Positions 1 to 11,848 are shown, counted from the first letter of the stretch. The stretch is 64,000 nt of DNA from Cryptomeria japonica (GCF_030272615.1 NC_081414.1:308121164-308185163); one strand, 5' to 3'. Translations and numbers: made by a program. Notes: generated by a model from the letters alone, not told the origin.

Positions 1-1910
1 CACCAAAATACGAACAAAAATAACTTATTAGGGAACCCAAAAGCTTCTAACATTATCAAGACAAACTCCCACTCTACTCTATCATAGGCTTTCTCGAAGT
101 CTAGAAGGAACATAGCAGTATTCGGCCCAGAAATATTAGCCCACTCCATCGCTTCCCAACTGGTAATCATATTTTCGAAAATGTACCTTCCCTTAATGAA
201 CCCAGTTTGCATAGTGCAGATGAATTTAGGTAACACACCTTCAAGTCTCAGAGAAAGGGCTTTGGCCATAATTTCATATGACACATTGAGGAGTGTAACG
301 GGTCTCCAATTTTTAATAAGCATTTTATCCCCCTCTTTAGAAAGAAATTTGATAATTCCTTTGTTAATGTTTTCACCTAAGGAACCTTTTTCAAGAGCTT
401 TGGTATATATCTAAAAAAGATCTTGATTTATCCATTCCTCATTAGCTTTATAGAATTCAGTAGGCAAGCCATCTGGGCCTGGTGCTTTGTCATTATTGAG
501 GGCTCTTATGACATTCTTAATTTTTTTGACTGATATGGCTTGATCTAGTAGTTGAGAGTCTTGATTAGATCTTTGGGATAAGTTGTCTACATCCTTCCCT
601 AGCTCTTCCAGAGTTAGGAGAGTCATCAGAGGAAAAAAGTTCCTTATAGAAGAAATGAAAAGCCTCTTTAATATCATCTATCTTTACTACTTCCTTATTG
701 TCAATCCATAACCTATCAACCTTTTCTCTATTCTGTTTCTATTTGAGCATATTGAAGAAAAACTTTGAACCTTGTCACCAAATTGCATCTACTGACTTCT
801 GGCCTTAATCATCGCTTCTCTAACCTTGACCTGTTGATGCCTCATCAAGGCATCCCTTGCTTGGGAAACTCTATTAGATAGCTCAAGGTCACTTGGGTTG
901 ATCTGAATATCATCTTCAAACTTATGCAACTCATCCATAAGCACCTTTTCCTGAAACCTACTATCTTTAGCTCTCTTTTTCCCAATAGTTTGGAGCAGAT
1001 TTTGCCAACTCTTAACATTATGGTTCCATCTATTGATGTGAGATTGCAGATTCTTATCCCCTTTATTAATCACCCTGACAATATTAACCATAGATAGAAC
1101 ATCTTGATCCTTAAGGAGATGGGTATTAAGGATGATTTTATCCCCTCCATTTCCTTTCTTAACCTGGGAGTCTCCAAACCTAATGAGAGAAATGACTGGG
1201 TGGTGGTCAGAAAGAGAAACCAATGAAACTGTAACAACATTGCCTTTATCATCTGGTGTAAAAGAGAAAAAATCCCTATTCGCCTAAAATCTATCCAATT
1301 TGCAATAAATCTTGTTTCCTCCTTTCTGGTAGTTGCACCATGTATACCAGATCCCTTTTGTAGATTGTGCCTAGGAGGGGGTCAAAGAGTTTTTTTACAA
1401 TTCTTCATCATTTCCCAATGAAGCTTCTCAGCCCCTCTCCACTCCATAGTAACTCTTTCAGACTTATCCTCAAGGTTCTTGATCATATTGAATTCACCCC
1501 CAATGATCTAGGAAATGTCAAGAAGAGAGGCAATCCAGTCTCATAATGTAGTCCTCTCTATAATCATTGGATGCATAGATTGAGCAAACACCTATGGCAT
1601 AATCATTTAGGTTGAGTGATGCCAAGACAACTCTATTACAACGAGAGAGCCCCTGACTTATAATGTTCCCTCTCCATTTGGGGTTGATGAGTAGCCCAAC
1701 TCCACCTCTACCTTTATCATGATCTAAGTAGATATTGATAGAGTCTCTCCATATGAACTCCAAATTAACCTCTAGGGTAAAATTAGTAGCTTTTAACTCT
1801 TGCAATATCACAAAATTTGAGTCTCTATGCTTATTAAGGAATCTCCTAACAATCTGCTTCTTGTCTGGTGACTCCAAACCTCTTATGTTCCAAGAAATGC
1901 ACTTCATCAT
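1..1910 (-). pseudogene. LINE-1 ORF2: endonuclease plus N-terminal half of reverse transcriptase
   Basis: ORF2 starts at the ATG at 1910 with the AP-endonuclease signature 'CISWNIRGLESPDKK', followed by 'ILQELKA' (catalytic Glu region), an 'IYASND' strand and a degraded 'GGEFNM' block near 1500-1460. 'SDHHPVI' (1223-1180) is the catalytic Asp/His end of the endonuclease domain. The reverse-transcriptase domain follows: 'NNDKAPGPDG' and 'EFYKANEEW' near 520-430, 'NWRPVTLLN' near 300, and 'LLDFEKAYDRVEW', which holds the first catalytic Asp, near 100-60. The YADD box lies outside the window. Stops and frame changes occur at about 1518, 780 and 411. It would nick DNA and prime reverse transcription on the target; this copy cannot encode a full protein. 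Confidence 0.88.
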
Positions 1911-2249
1911 AGTTGGGGGGGGCTGATGTGACTCCTTGGTAGTCTTAAAACTACTAAAATACTTAGGGAGATCCTTCTTCTCATCTAATTTCCTTCTATT
2001 GGAGGATCCTTTGTTCTTTGAGCCTAGGGGGTCTACCTCTCCTCCTTCTATGATTGATATCTAGGTTCTCACTATCCACCATCTCATCCCCTTCATCAGA
2101 AGACTCCTCATCACCTTGGGAATCCTCTCCATAGTTAGAATCCTTATTGGGATCAGGTTGACTGGGGGTCATCTCACCCCTAATGCAGGGACTGTGTGTG
2201 TTTAACCCATCCTTACAGCTTAGAGCATCATGGTCTTTATCTGAGGGTC

Positions 2250-3820
2250 TACTAGGGTTGGGGTCAGCAACAATGACCTCTATGACACAATTATCCGCTA
2301 TCTCAACAAATTTATTAGGTGGGAGGGAATCAACTGACTCAATAGTGAATTGTGTATGGAGGGATCTCCCTTAGCAAGCCCAGAGCCACTATAGGGAGGT
2401 GCTTCAAATGAGTAGTTCATATCATCAAAGTTCCTACGAGAAGTAGGTTTGGTGAGCACCCCCTCAGAGCTCCCTCCCTTACCTAATTCACTACCATTTC
2501 GGTCCTTCCCCTCAATTTTTTTAACCAAAGATCCGACAATAGAAGACCCATCATTCATATCAGAGGCTCTCTTCTCAGGGGGAGTCTCCTACATGACATC
2601 CTCCATAACAAAGGTAGAGTGGCTCACACCATCTTATTTATCCTTGTTAGGATCACAACCCATCTTGTTAGATGCTCTAATTTTCTCAAGTGCCAACTGC
2701 TAAGCATTCTTCCTCCTCCTCTTCCTAGGGTTTTTTCCCACCACTTGAAAGCCCTCTTACTGATCTTGGTTAAATTTCTTTATGGCCTCTGCAATTGCAG
2801 AATGCGATGGAGAGTTGATATTGAATTTGTCAAAGTCAACATTATTGTCAAATTCAGGGAGTCTATTACTTGTTCCCTTCATTACATTCTTAACATTCTT
2901 ACTCAAAGTGTCGAGTTTGTCCATGAGTGGCTCATGAACTGAAGGGGGAGAGAACTTCTTGGGGAGGGAGGAATCGTGGGTACCCTTTAGGGATTTGTCC
3001 ACCCTTTTCTCTGGTTAATAATGGGATAGTTCTTCCAAATGTATCCCTCTTCTACAGAGAAAACATGCATTGACACCACTAAGAATCTATATAGAGTAGG
3101 AGATTAAATCATCCCCAAGATTAACATTGAGTGATTTAGGGATATCTATTATAGGGTTAATCGACATAAGAACCCTAGCATCAAGATGAGGGATACGATA
3201 AGTCGAGTTGTCAAGATGAATGGCCTTGCCAATCAACTCGATCAATTGAGGAATGAATCTCCAGAGAAGCGGAGGAACATTTTTAATCAACAACCACCTA
3301 GGGCAGGACAGTGCCAAGATTTCCTCATTTATTGCTTCAGGAGACCATGTAATGGCTCAAAACATGCATTTTCCCATAGTCCAGTATTGTTTGCTAATAA
3401 CTTTGGATTGGGCCTTATGATCTTTGAAAAAATGACAAATAAACCTTTCTGAATAAGCCTACAGAAAGAAACATGAAACCCTAACTTGATATTCCACACA
3501 TTTCTAATCCAATCATCTATGAATTTACAGGCCAGACATTTATCCATATCAACAATGACAAGAAATATAGCAACATCTTTTAATCTAATTTTCTCTAGAG
3601 CAATCTCATTATACATTGAATCATTAGGAATAACTGATAGAGAACCCAAGGGAAAACAAGGGTCCTTACCTTCTCCATGGGGGCCACCATTATCTCCTAC
3701 TCCCAAGGGGGAAATAGCAACAAACCTAGCGTTCTCTGCAATCGTGGGAAGGGATTGCAAAACAACTTCTTTGAAAGGATTTTTATGGCTCTTGGAGTTT
3801 GAAACCGCCACATCTGCCAT
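2250..3820 (-). pseudogene. LINE-1 ORF1: DUF4283-like RNA-binding protein
   Basis: The ATG at 3820 opens a 163-codon segment with the DUF4283-type pattern of plant LINE ORF1 proteins (alternating beta and helix, 'VDMDKCLACKFIDDWIRNVW'). The reading then continues through a frameshift near 3330 ('NEEILALSCPRW', then 'PHLDARVLMSINP'). A degraded zinc-knuckle-like Cys/His stretch follows near 3080-3010, then a hydrophilic Ser/Lys/Asp-rich tail down to about 2300. The homologous region of LINE-2 at 17820-18480 keeps a clean CCHC knuckle. The presumed role is nucleic-acid binding in the LINE ribonucleoprotein. At least two frameshifts and several stops make this copy inactive. Confidence 0.78.
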
Positions 3821-3839
3821 GTCATTTTACAACATGCCA

Positions 3840-4110
3840 AGTCAACTTACAAAGTTATCCAATAATAAACAAAATATAATATAACAAAATCCTGTCAGCC
3901 TCTGTGCCGGTATACTTCCTTTCTTTGTGCCGATGCCGGTGTCTTGAGTGCCGGTGTAGAGTGTGATCTGTTGATGCTGGAGCACTAACTTGTCGGTGTA
4001 ATGCCTTGCCAGTATAATGCTTTGCCGGTGCCATAGGTTTGCAAGGTTGCCATCAATGACAAAACCTTCAATCACCTACAATGTCTCATTGGAGTGTGCA
4101 TATGCCAACA
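3840..4110 (-). repeat. Partial copia-type LTR (5' end only, minus orientation)
   Basis: Read on the minus strand from 4110 the sequence begins TGTTGGCATATGCAC and contains a 'gtcattgatggcaac' stretch. This matches the opening of the complete copia LTR at 10426 (TGTTGGCATTTTGCA ... gtcattgatgtcaa). It carries five or more CCGG-centred motifs of the type CACCGGCA. Only about 270 bp is present before LINE-1 begins, so it is a truncated or solo LTR from a related copia family. There is no partner LTR or PBS here. Confidence 0.6.
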
Positions 4111-4439
4111 GAATAAGAGATGGAAAAGGAATAATAAGACACTTTATCTCTAATTATTTTTCCACCACTATTCTCTCAAGATGAATTAGTTCAAGGGTTA
4201 ATGAATACTTTGAATATAATTTAAGACATAATGGATGGAAAACAGGTAAGACTATTTAATCTTAGAGAGAAACAAAAAAATGATGAAACAAGTCTTGTTT
4301 AGAAACTTGAAAAGAAGGAATTAGTAGTTGAATCCCATGATGAATGAAGAAAGAAACAAGCCTAATCCATTTTCATGGACATCGTTAAATAACCTTTTGC
4401 CAAAATTTATGGTAAAGAATCAAATAATGCAACTAAATC
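4111..4439. other. AT-rich stretch without a recognisable gene
   Basis: No convincing ORF, RNA or terminal repeat is visible. A lysine-rich translation on the plus strand around 4228-4430 could be the decayed N-terminal gag part of the gypsy relic that follows, but I cannot support that firmly. Confidence 0.4.
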
Positions 4440-5736
4440 CTAGTCTTCAATATGAAAAATATTTCTAATTGTAATCCTTAAGTCAAAATGAAAAGGATAG
4501 AACTTTGGTAATCTAATTTGAGAGCTAAATCTCTAACTTGGGAGGGTCTTAGTTCTCTTAATAAATACAACTTAAAAATATCACCTATAAAGTGTTTGAA
4601 GAGAAATTTAAAAATAACTAAATATGAATAGTATTTGACAAAAAGAAAGATGTAGAGTTTTAGTTGTTGTAGCAAGACAACTCAATTGTAGTTCAATATG
4701 AACCCAAATTTATGAACATTTTGAGGGATGTGACCGACATTAAGGACTATGAGTTGCAAATCATAAAATTTATGCCAGGGTTGATTGAGATAACAATTTA
4801 TGATGTAGATATGACCAGGCTAGTTACCTTAGCTAAAGTAGTTGAATTAAATTATTAGCCTAAGAAGAAGTATAATACCCAAATTAAGACTGGAGATGAT
4901 ACCATGAATATAACTAAGTGGAAAAATGAAGTTAAAATAGGATGAAAGATATCTTCCACTTGTAAAAATAATAATGCCTCCAAAAATAAAGGGCAAATAT
5001 GTAGAAATAGTATCTTTCCCTATTAAGGACCTATAAGAACATTTGTTGCATGAGACAAGAATAATTTAGCTTAGTTTAGGAGGTCAAATGATGGCAGCTA
5101 AAGCTATGGTGGAAAATATATTTCTCTAAAAAAATTCTACAACTCAAAATAAATTAGGGACCTAATAAACAAATATATATTAAAATTAACAATTTCTGAA
5201 GAAACATTCAATTGCTAGGTAAAATCAATAAATTACCAATTTTAATTTTAGTAGGAAATATTAATTATTTTATTTATCCAAGCATAGTAAAGATATGAAA
5301 AATAAAATTAAAGCCTTTCCAAAATGAGGTAGCGCCAAACTTGGAATAAGAAGGAAGTAAAGTATTTAGGAGGATATAATTAGGTTATCAATTTATGTTG
5401 TCCAATAAAAAAAAAAATATGAAAAATATTTCTATCTTGCCTTTGAGGTCATAAAATGTGATCCTAGGCATGGGTTGGTTAATAAGGCATGCTACCCAAA
5501 TTTACTTTTTTAAGGAAAAGTTACTTGGATGAATTTTTTAATATTATATATTTATATAAGGTATACTTAGCAATAGATAGTTGAAATCCTTTGTACCTTG
5601 TAGCTAAAGTGGGTTGTCAAGAAGGGGTGTGCATTACTTGTAGTCTAATCCGACAAGTAAAAAATAAGTGATAACATATATGTGAATTTGTTATTGCTAC
5701 AATTTCAAGATACGTCTCTTGAAAAGCTCCCTAGGT

Positions 5737-6038
5737 TGCTCACAAAAAGTGAATTTGAATTTTTAGTTAGAATTGTTCAAGGATCGACATCTATGTTTAT
5801 AGAACATTATTGAATGAAATCTATAAGATTTCCACAATCTATTTGAATCTTGTATGCAATTTCTAGATTTGATTGTGTAAAAATTTCCAACACAATCAAA
5901 TCCAAAAACTGCATACAAGATTATTGAATGAGTTCATCTAATTTATATGAATGAAAGGTATACATTAATGAACTATTAATAAGGGTTAAATAAGTCCTAA
6001 TTTGTCACCTTATGTTATACCAACTCTTTTTGTGAGCA
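5737..6038. mobile_element. MITE-like insertion inside the gypsy relic
   Basis: A perfect 13-bp terminal inverted repeat, TGCTCACAAAAAG at 5737-5749 and its complement at 6026-6038, bounds 302 bp of AT-rich non-coding DNA lying between the protease-like and RT-like blocks. Flanks 'ctagg' and 'ttagg' suggest a possible 4-bp TAGG target duplication if one extra base per end is included. The centre holds a long hairpin (5846-5922). The superfamily is not assignable. Confidence 0.5.
5846..5922. repeat. 33-bp imperfect hairpin
   Basis: Arms 5846-5878 and 5890-5922 are reverse complements at 30 of 33 positions, separated by an 11-nt loop. The outer 13 bp and inner 13 bp of the arms are perfect. 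It sits centrally within the MITE-like insertion and could be its internal palindrome or a small-RNA-forming foldback. Confidence 0.75.
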
Positions 6039-7109
6039 TTAGGATATGAATTAACTATTGTATGTTGAATAAAGATATATTAAAGAACAAACATAAAATA
6101 CATTGAATAGATATATTGAATCACATAAGAGGGGTGGTTATATTTTTTTGATATTGATCCAAGAGTTAGTTATCATCAATTAATAATAAAATATGAAAAT
6201 ATTATATTTATGAATTACTATGGTCATTGCAAGTTCATGATACGCTATTTTGGGATAAAGAATGAGCCCACACTCTCTATGATTTTGATGAATAATATTT
6301 TCATGATTATTTGGATCATTTTTGTTTGGTTTTTATTGATGACATTTTAATTTAGTAAATGAATTTGGCAAAACATGAGAAACACCTAAGGTTAGTGTTA
6401 TAATTTAGGATGAGGAATGAACAACTATTTGGAAAATTGTGAAAATGTCCATTTTTTTAAATAGAGGTGCATTAGTTCAACCACATCAACTTCTAGAAAG
6501 AGAAATTGCAGACTCAAGAAATATTAAAGATCTATTAGATTTGTCTACACCTCAAAATATTTCTAAGGTGAGATGTTTCATTAGCATAGTAGGTTATTAC
6601 CATAGTGATGTAGGAGAATCAAAGGTGTAAGATAAATCTTGCATCACTCGAAATATATTTTTATTTTTATTTTTGTTTGGTTTGACAAATACCCATGAAT
6701 CTTATTTCCTTTAAAAAGTATTGAAAAGTAGTTTAGAACTTTCAAATCTTAAAAAAGGGCTAAATTTAACAAGGTCTCTATTTTTATTAAGTTTATATAT
6801 GAGCACGTATGGACTTGAAAATTATCCAAAGCTTCCAAATTGAATTTTGCACATTTTGGGTAAGTTTTTGAGCCAATGTTAGGTCTCTGTGAGAAGATAT
6901 TAAAGATTACTCCTAAATTTTTTCTTAAAATTAGTTTTTGAGGCTTCAATTGATCTTTTAGGGCCTTAAAAATAGGGCAAATTGGATAAATCAAATTTCA
7001 AGGACATAAAGCACTTTGAGAGCTACAATTTTTTAAAAAGATCTCAATTAGGTGCTCGTATTAAAAGTTATGGCTTTCAAAAGTTAAACTATATTTGGGG
7101 TGGGAGTTA

Positions 7110-8285
7110 CAAATTTCAAATTTGGCTTGGAGTTGCCCAAGGTGATTTATGTCATTTCAAAATAGTCAACATCCCTTCTAGCACTCCAATTTCTTTTCAA
7201 AGTTCTTTTTTTATTTCATTCCACAATGCCTCCCTAGTTGCCCCATTAAATTATGGGATGCCTAGGTAGGAAGAAAGAAGTTTTTCAATGTTGAATCCTA
7301 ATAGTTGTGCTATTCTTCATTGACCAACATTACTAGTGTTAGATAAAAATATTTTAGACTTATCTCTATTAATGATTTTCCTTGATTTGCATGTATATTC
7401 CTCCAAAAAATTATTGATTATATCCACTTATTCTATTGTGGAACTTCCAAAAAACAAGGTTTCATCGAAAAAGAATTGATGTGTGAAGGCTTGCATTTCA
7501 TCGATATCATTTATACCCCCCATTGAATGTTTTTGGCCAAATATGAGATCTTCCTACTTAAAGTGTCAACCATGATCACAAATAGAAAAGGGGATAGTGG
7601 ATCACCCTATCAAAGGCTATACACACCTTCAAAAAAACCATAGTGGATCTCATTGATCAATACTGAGTATCTAGCTGAGGAGATGCAACCAAAAACTCAT
7701 TTGATCCACTTGTCGTAGAAGCCATACCTCTCTAGTACTTTGATAAGGAACCTCCATTGAACTTTGTCATATGCCTTGCTTATATCCAATTTCAAAAGTA
7801 TCCCTTTTAGATCATATTTCCTTACCAAGTGTACGATCTCTTGTGCTATGAATATTCCATCTAAAACATTCTACCTAGAACAAAATTGCTTTTCTCTTGG
7901 GAGATCATATTTGGAAAGATTCACTTTAGTCTATTTGCCATTACTTTGGCAATGGATTTATATATAGTATTGCATAAGATATGGGTCTAAATTGTGTGAA
8001 GGTGGAACTGTCTAGTTTCTTGGGGACTAGAGAAATGCTAGTATTGTTTAGATCTTACATAACTTTGTCCTTCCTTCTAGATTCCTCCACCGCACCAAAA
8101 ATGTCCTCTCTCTTGAAATCCCACCTTTTGAAAAATCAAGGTAGGGAAACTGTTAGGACCTAAGGTTTTGTCCCTGGGGTGCATCTAGAAAGTGGTCATT
8201 TCGACTTCACTGATTGAAACATGAGAGCCAAGGAACTCATTATCTGCAGATATCACTAGTTGAGGAATATGTTCCACCAAGTCAC
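7110..8285 (-). pseudogene. LINE-4 reverse-transcriptase fragment (unit A copy)
   Basis: Minus-strand translation gives a broken RT. Read from 8285 downward it has the 'SEVE..TF.MHP.K' lead-in, 'FPTLIFQ', then 'LCNTIYKSIAKVMANRLK' near 7960-7920. Later come 'GINDI.EMQAF', 'FFGSSTIE' and 'YLGIP' near 7530-7260, matching the thumb-proximal end of plant L1 RTs. The active-site motif is degraded. No endonuclease or ORF1 is attached, so it is a fragment carried within the duplicated unit. Compare 42690-43319 and 47676-48112. Confidence 0.72.
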
Positions 8286-8824
8286 GTTGAAAAAATTATT
8301 ATAATAATGAATAATATTTTAGATATTTTTTATATTAAAAATTAAATTTTAAAGTGTATGATTATTTTTTTTTCTTAAAAATCATTTTTAATTTAATGAT
8401 TAATATAATATTTATAATGATTCAACATCTAATTTTTTATACCTTTTAAATAAAAAATTGAAAGAAATAAGTATAGAGAATAAACAATAGCCTTAATTAG
8501 AGACATTAAAATTGAAACTTTTAGAAAGATTAGAATTGAAATTTTTTCTATACAATAATATATACTGATCATAAACAATTAATTATTTTAATTTTAAATA
8601 ATTGTATTTAGAAATTAAAAACCTATCGCAAGAGAATAAATTAGAAATTTTTAAAAATATAAAAAAAAGATTAAATTTATATCTAAATATAAAAAAATAA
8701 TGAAATATTAATATGTAACCAACATAAAAAATAATTAAATTTTATATCATCTAATATACTTATATTAAAACATTTACACTTTTTACACACTTTAAAAACA
8801 AAACAAAACAAAAAAAACAACAAC

Positions 8825-9790
8825 ATATTTTGTATGTTTCCATTCATATTTAGTTTAGAAAAATATGTTTTTTCATACATGCTTGTAGGGTTAGTCTATG
8901 CGTCAACATTGAAAATATATGTTGAATCATATTTGACATATATTGATAGATAAATCATTAGAAATTATAATTTCATGTTCGAATTATATCTATTATAATG
9001 TTTTGTAGTCCTATTGAATTTACATTTGTATGTCTCTATTTGATATTTGTCATTACATGTCCTACAGTTCCTCTTATAAAAAAGCTCTTAACTCATTTTT
9101 TATTTTAGATTGATAAAAAGTTGATATTTTAGTAAATTTAAATTATTATATACATTTTGTACATTTTCATCTATATTTAGTTTAGAAAATATGTTTTTGG
9201 AATACATGTTTGTGGGATATAGTTTATGTTTCAACATTGGAAATATATGTTGAACAATATTTGATATACACTAACAAATAAACCATTAAAAAAATATGAT
9301 TTTATGTTCTAATCACATCTACTAATAATATTTCCTAATATTTTATAAGATTTAGGAGTTTAAATTTGCACGCCTACATTTGATAATTGACATTAAATGT
9401 CCTAGGGTTCCTTATATAATGAGATTCCAAGTTGGCAGTTTTTGAAATCTTGAATTATCATATATATTTTGTATGTTTCCATCCATATTTAATTTAGAAA
9501 ATATATTTTTGGTATACATATTTGTTTGATATCGTCTATGCTTCAACATATTTTTGGTATACATATTTGTCTGATATCGTCTATGCTTCAACATTGGAAA
9601 TATATGTTAAACTATATTGAACATGCACCAACAAATAAACCATTAAAAATATGATTTCATACTCAAATCATATCTACTAATAACGATTCCTAGTCATATA
9701 TAAAATTTAGGAGCTTACATTTGTGTGTCTCTATTTAATCTTTGTTATTGCATGTCTTTCCAAAGTAATTTTTCATTTTAGACTCTTAAA
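8825..9790. repeat. Three tandem AT-rich repeats of about 310-330 bp (unit A)
   Basis: Three successive copies start near 8825, 9150 and 9455. Each runs through 'ttttgtatgtttccat' or a near match, 'tatttagtttagaaaa', 'gtctatgcttcaacattg', 'atatatgttgaa', 'aaaccattaaaaatatgat' and 'acatttg..tgtctctatttgat'. The same three-copy array recurs at 48640-49570. No coding capacity. Confidence 0.72.
9503..9592. repeat. 45-bp exact-type tandem duplication
   Basis: Bases 9503-9547 are repeated at 9548-9592 with a single visible difference (tttgtt versus tttgtc). Unit B has only one copy at the corresponding place (about 49307-49348), so the duplication post-dates the A/B split. Confidence 0.85.
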
Positions 9791-9929
9791 ATATATTGAT
9801 GTTTTACATGTTTTAATTTTAAAAAACTTATAGATTTAATGAATGAAAAATAAAAGACAAAATAAATTTTAAGAAAAATTATAAATAATTATTAAAATTT
9901 ATTAAATTTTTTAAAAAAATATATAAGAA

Positions 9930-10425
9930 AAAGGAGAGGTTTTTTTTTGCTCTACAACTTGCCTTGCTACCTCTGTGAAGGACAACTCTGAACAAGTGAG
10001 TAGTCGATTGGCCTGAGCAAAGGTGACCTTCCATCCTATGCACAGGGTCGCATTGATTGTGAGCCTTGTGTTGTTTTCGGAGACCTTTGCACTTTATATG
10101 CGAGATGTTTCCCCATGAAATAATGTTATTACTGCGTCGACCTTTGTAGAGAAGAGTGAAAATTCCTTCAAGTAAATCGTGGTGGACACTCAAGACCTGC
10201 CAAAGGGAGTGAGATTCGTGCCTTCTCAAATGTTAACTGGTGAGGGTTCCTCAAAAAATGGAGAAAGAAGAGGTAAGACTTTCTTTGATGCTACTCTCAT
10301 CATTGGACCTAACTATAAAATGACCTTAGCGTTAAACACTGAGATCTAGAAAGAAGTTTTCAAAAAGAGAATTATGGTCCATTAGTAATGGTTGCTTTAG
10401 GGTCATTGGATGGACACCAGAGGCC
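9930..10425 (+). pseudogene. LINE-2, 5' segment (leader and ORF1 N-terminal part)
   Basis: This is the part of LINE-2 upstream of the copia insertion. Just before the breakpoint the plus strand reads 'ELWSISNGCFRVIGWTPE', and the ORF1 frame resumes after the copia element with 'NNDEILALL'. The LINE-1 homologue has a similar 'WSPEAINEEILAL' at this spot. The ORF1 start is not clear; ATGs near 10258 are candidates. Sequence from 9930 to about 10240 has no recognisable domain and is presumed 5' UTR. The junction with unit A is placed by where similarity to unit B ends. Confidence 0.6.
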
Positions 10426-11848
10426 TGTTGGCATTTTGCATAGAGATTGCATTAATGATATGTTGTCATTGATGTCAATTGAACCGGTAATGGTATTCAT
10501 GTTATTGCTGATATTGTTGTTTTTTATATTGGCTAGTAACCGGTAAGAAGAGCTTTGTGGAAGATGTTGTTAACCGGTATGTAAAGTTTATGAGTTGAAC
10601 CGGTGAACTGGTGTAGAGGGTTAAACCTTTCTAAGCAATGTAACCGGTAAACCCTATCAGCTGTTAAAATCTAACCAATCAAGTTTGTTGGTTTATTATC
10701 TAATAAGCGGTAATGATGGAGACACGTGTGATCATTGTATGAGGATAAGTTCAAATTGTTTTGGCACGCTTGATTTTGTCTAGGGAAGGAGCAAATTAGA
10801 TTGCATCTAATGCACAGTGCGTGATGAGTTATAAAGTCCGATGAAGCGGTGATCATGGAGTGGTTGGAATTTTATTGAAGAATGTGAAGAGATTGTCATT
10901 ATTTCTAATGGTCAAGATTGTACCAACTTGTTTGTAATCTTGATGATGAGAATTAGGTTTTTGTTGTGTTATCGACCTACCTGATTTGTATTTAAGGTCG
11001 ATGAAGTTGTTTGTAAAGGTTGTTGGCAAGATTGATAGAAACCTATTGAGTGTGTAGTTGCCTAACCAGTGAATGGATCTGCACTTTGAGTGAAGGCAGA
11101 TTGAAGCTTAGATGGATCTGATCAAGCAAATGTAGTGCTACTCAGATAGATCAAGAAAACCTGTTGTTTTCTAACAATTACAACAGTAGTAAAATCCCTT
11201 AATCGGGAAAGCTCTAACAAGCTTGGTTACTCATTAAATCCTCTAACAAGGTGGTCTATTAGCTTGGATTCTTAAATCCTCCAGCGAGGTTACTCCTAAT
11301 AGGGTATTGTGCTTTTCATCAAGGCATATTTGTAAATCCCCTAATTGGGTGATTCCTAAATGGAATTAGTTCTTAACATGACTTATTGTAAATATTTAAC
11401 AGGCTTGGCTCCTAACAGGGTGAACTTCCGAAGAGTTCAGATAGCTATCCTTGTGAGTCTCATCTCACCATGGTTTTTACCTATTTGGGTTTTTCATGTA
11501 TAAACATTTGTGTCAAGTGGTGAATGCTTTTATGGTTATGATCTTATTTATTGATTTGATTAACCTCTGATAAGGCATGATAAGTAGAAGCATTGAAAGA
11601 TGAATATGTTGAGTTATGATTAAGCATTGTTGATGTTTGCAAGATTGAAGTTGTTTACTGTTAAGTTGTCATAACAGTTAAACCGGTTGATGTCAAGTAT
11701 TCTTATGAATATTAATCTTAACTGAGATATGTTTACTTTGTGTGACTGAGTTTGAGATTGGGAACCTTGTATCAGTTTTTCATTATATTGATTCACCCCT
11801 CCCGCTCTCAGTATTCTACCGGATAGTTATTCTTTCATCATACCATCA
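10426..11848 (+). repeat. Copia 5' LTR
   Basis: It starts TGTTGGCATTTTGCAT and ends CATACCATCA. The first 220 bp contains five AACCGGT motifs (about 10481, 10540, 10570, 10600 and 10642), with another near 11678. Near the 3' end is the CACCCCTCCCGCTCTC stretch common just before the end of copia LTRs. Compared with the 3' LTR, many differences are CG versus TG or CA. Confidence 0.95.

Larger units (their letters stand above)
1..3835 (-). mobile_element. LINE-1: L1-type non-LTR retrotransposon, truncated by window edge
   Basis: This is a non-LTR retrotransposon read on the minus strand. ORF1 (a DUF4283-like RNA-binding protein) begins near 3820. ORF2 (endonuclease then reverse transcriptase) begins near 1910 and runs off the left edge of the window before the second catalytic motif. 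Both ORFs carry several stops and frameshifts, so this copy is dead. ORF1 and ORF2 are clearly homologous to LINE-2, for example in the ORF1 stretch ending in an 'LDARVLMSINP'-type motif and in the endonuclease N terminus. Its 5' end abuts a copia LTR fragment at about 3840, so the LINE may have inserted into that LTR; I could not resolve a target-site duplication. Confidence 0.9.
4440..6660 (+). pseudogene. Highly decayed Ty3-gypsy gag-protease-RT relic
   Basis: Three blocks in order on the plus strand identify an old gypsy polyprotein. (1) A Retrotrans_gag-like block near 4690-4860, 'QYEPKFMNILRD' followed by 'IIKFMPGL' and 'LVTLAKVVEL'. (2) An aspartyl-protease-like block near 5200-5520, 'ILVGNINYFIYPSIV' and 'LGMGWLIRHATQI'. 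(3) A reverse-transcriptase block near 6150-6620, 'DIDPRVSYHQL', 'FGIKNEPTLSMILMNNIF' and 'FVWFLLMTF', which aligns with the D-L-R-x-G-Y-H-Q, FGLTNAP and FIDDI motifs of chromovirus-like pol; the FIDD catalytic pair is lost. A block resembling 'PKNVTEIRSFLGLAGYY' closes it at about 6550-6600. No LTR was found. Many stops and frameshifts make this the most eroded coding relic in the window. Confidence 0.68.
6784..9920. repeat. Tandem unit A, left part
   Basis: This segment is colinear with 42266-43324 plus 47676-49690. It begins at a shared 'tattaagtttatatatgag' block, continues through a minus-strand LINE RT fragment and ends with AT-rich roughly 310-bp repeats. Sampled stretches look about 85-95 % identical by eye. 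The unit is interrupted at about 9920 by LINE-2 with its nested elements and resumes at about 41085. Apart from the LINE fragment it has no recognisable coding content. Confidence 0.8.

Noticed and set aside
181-414. Plus-strand ORFs across 1-3835 and 51000-57000
   Set aside because: They are complementary-strand shadows of the minus-strand LINE coding regions, which show clear domain motifs.
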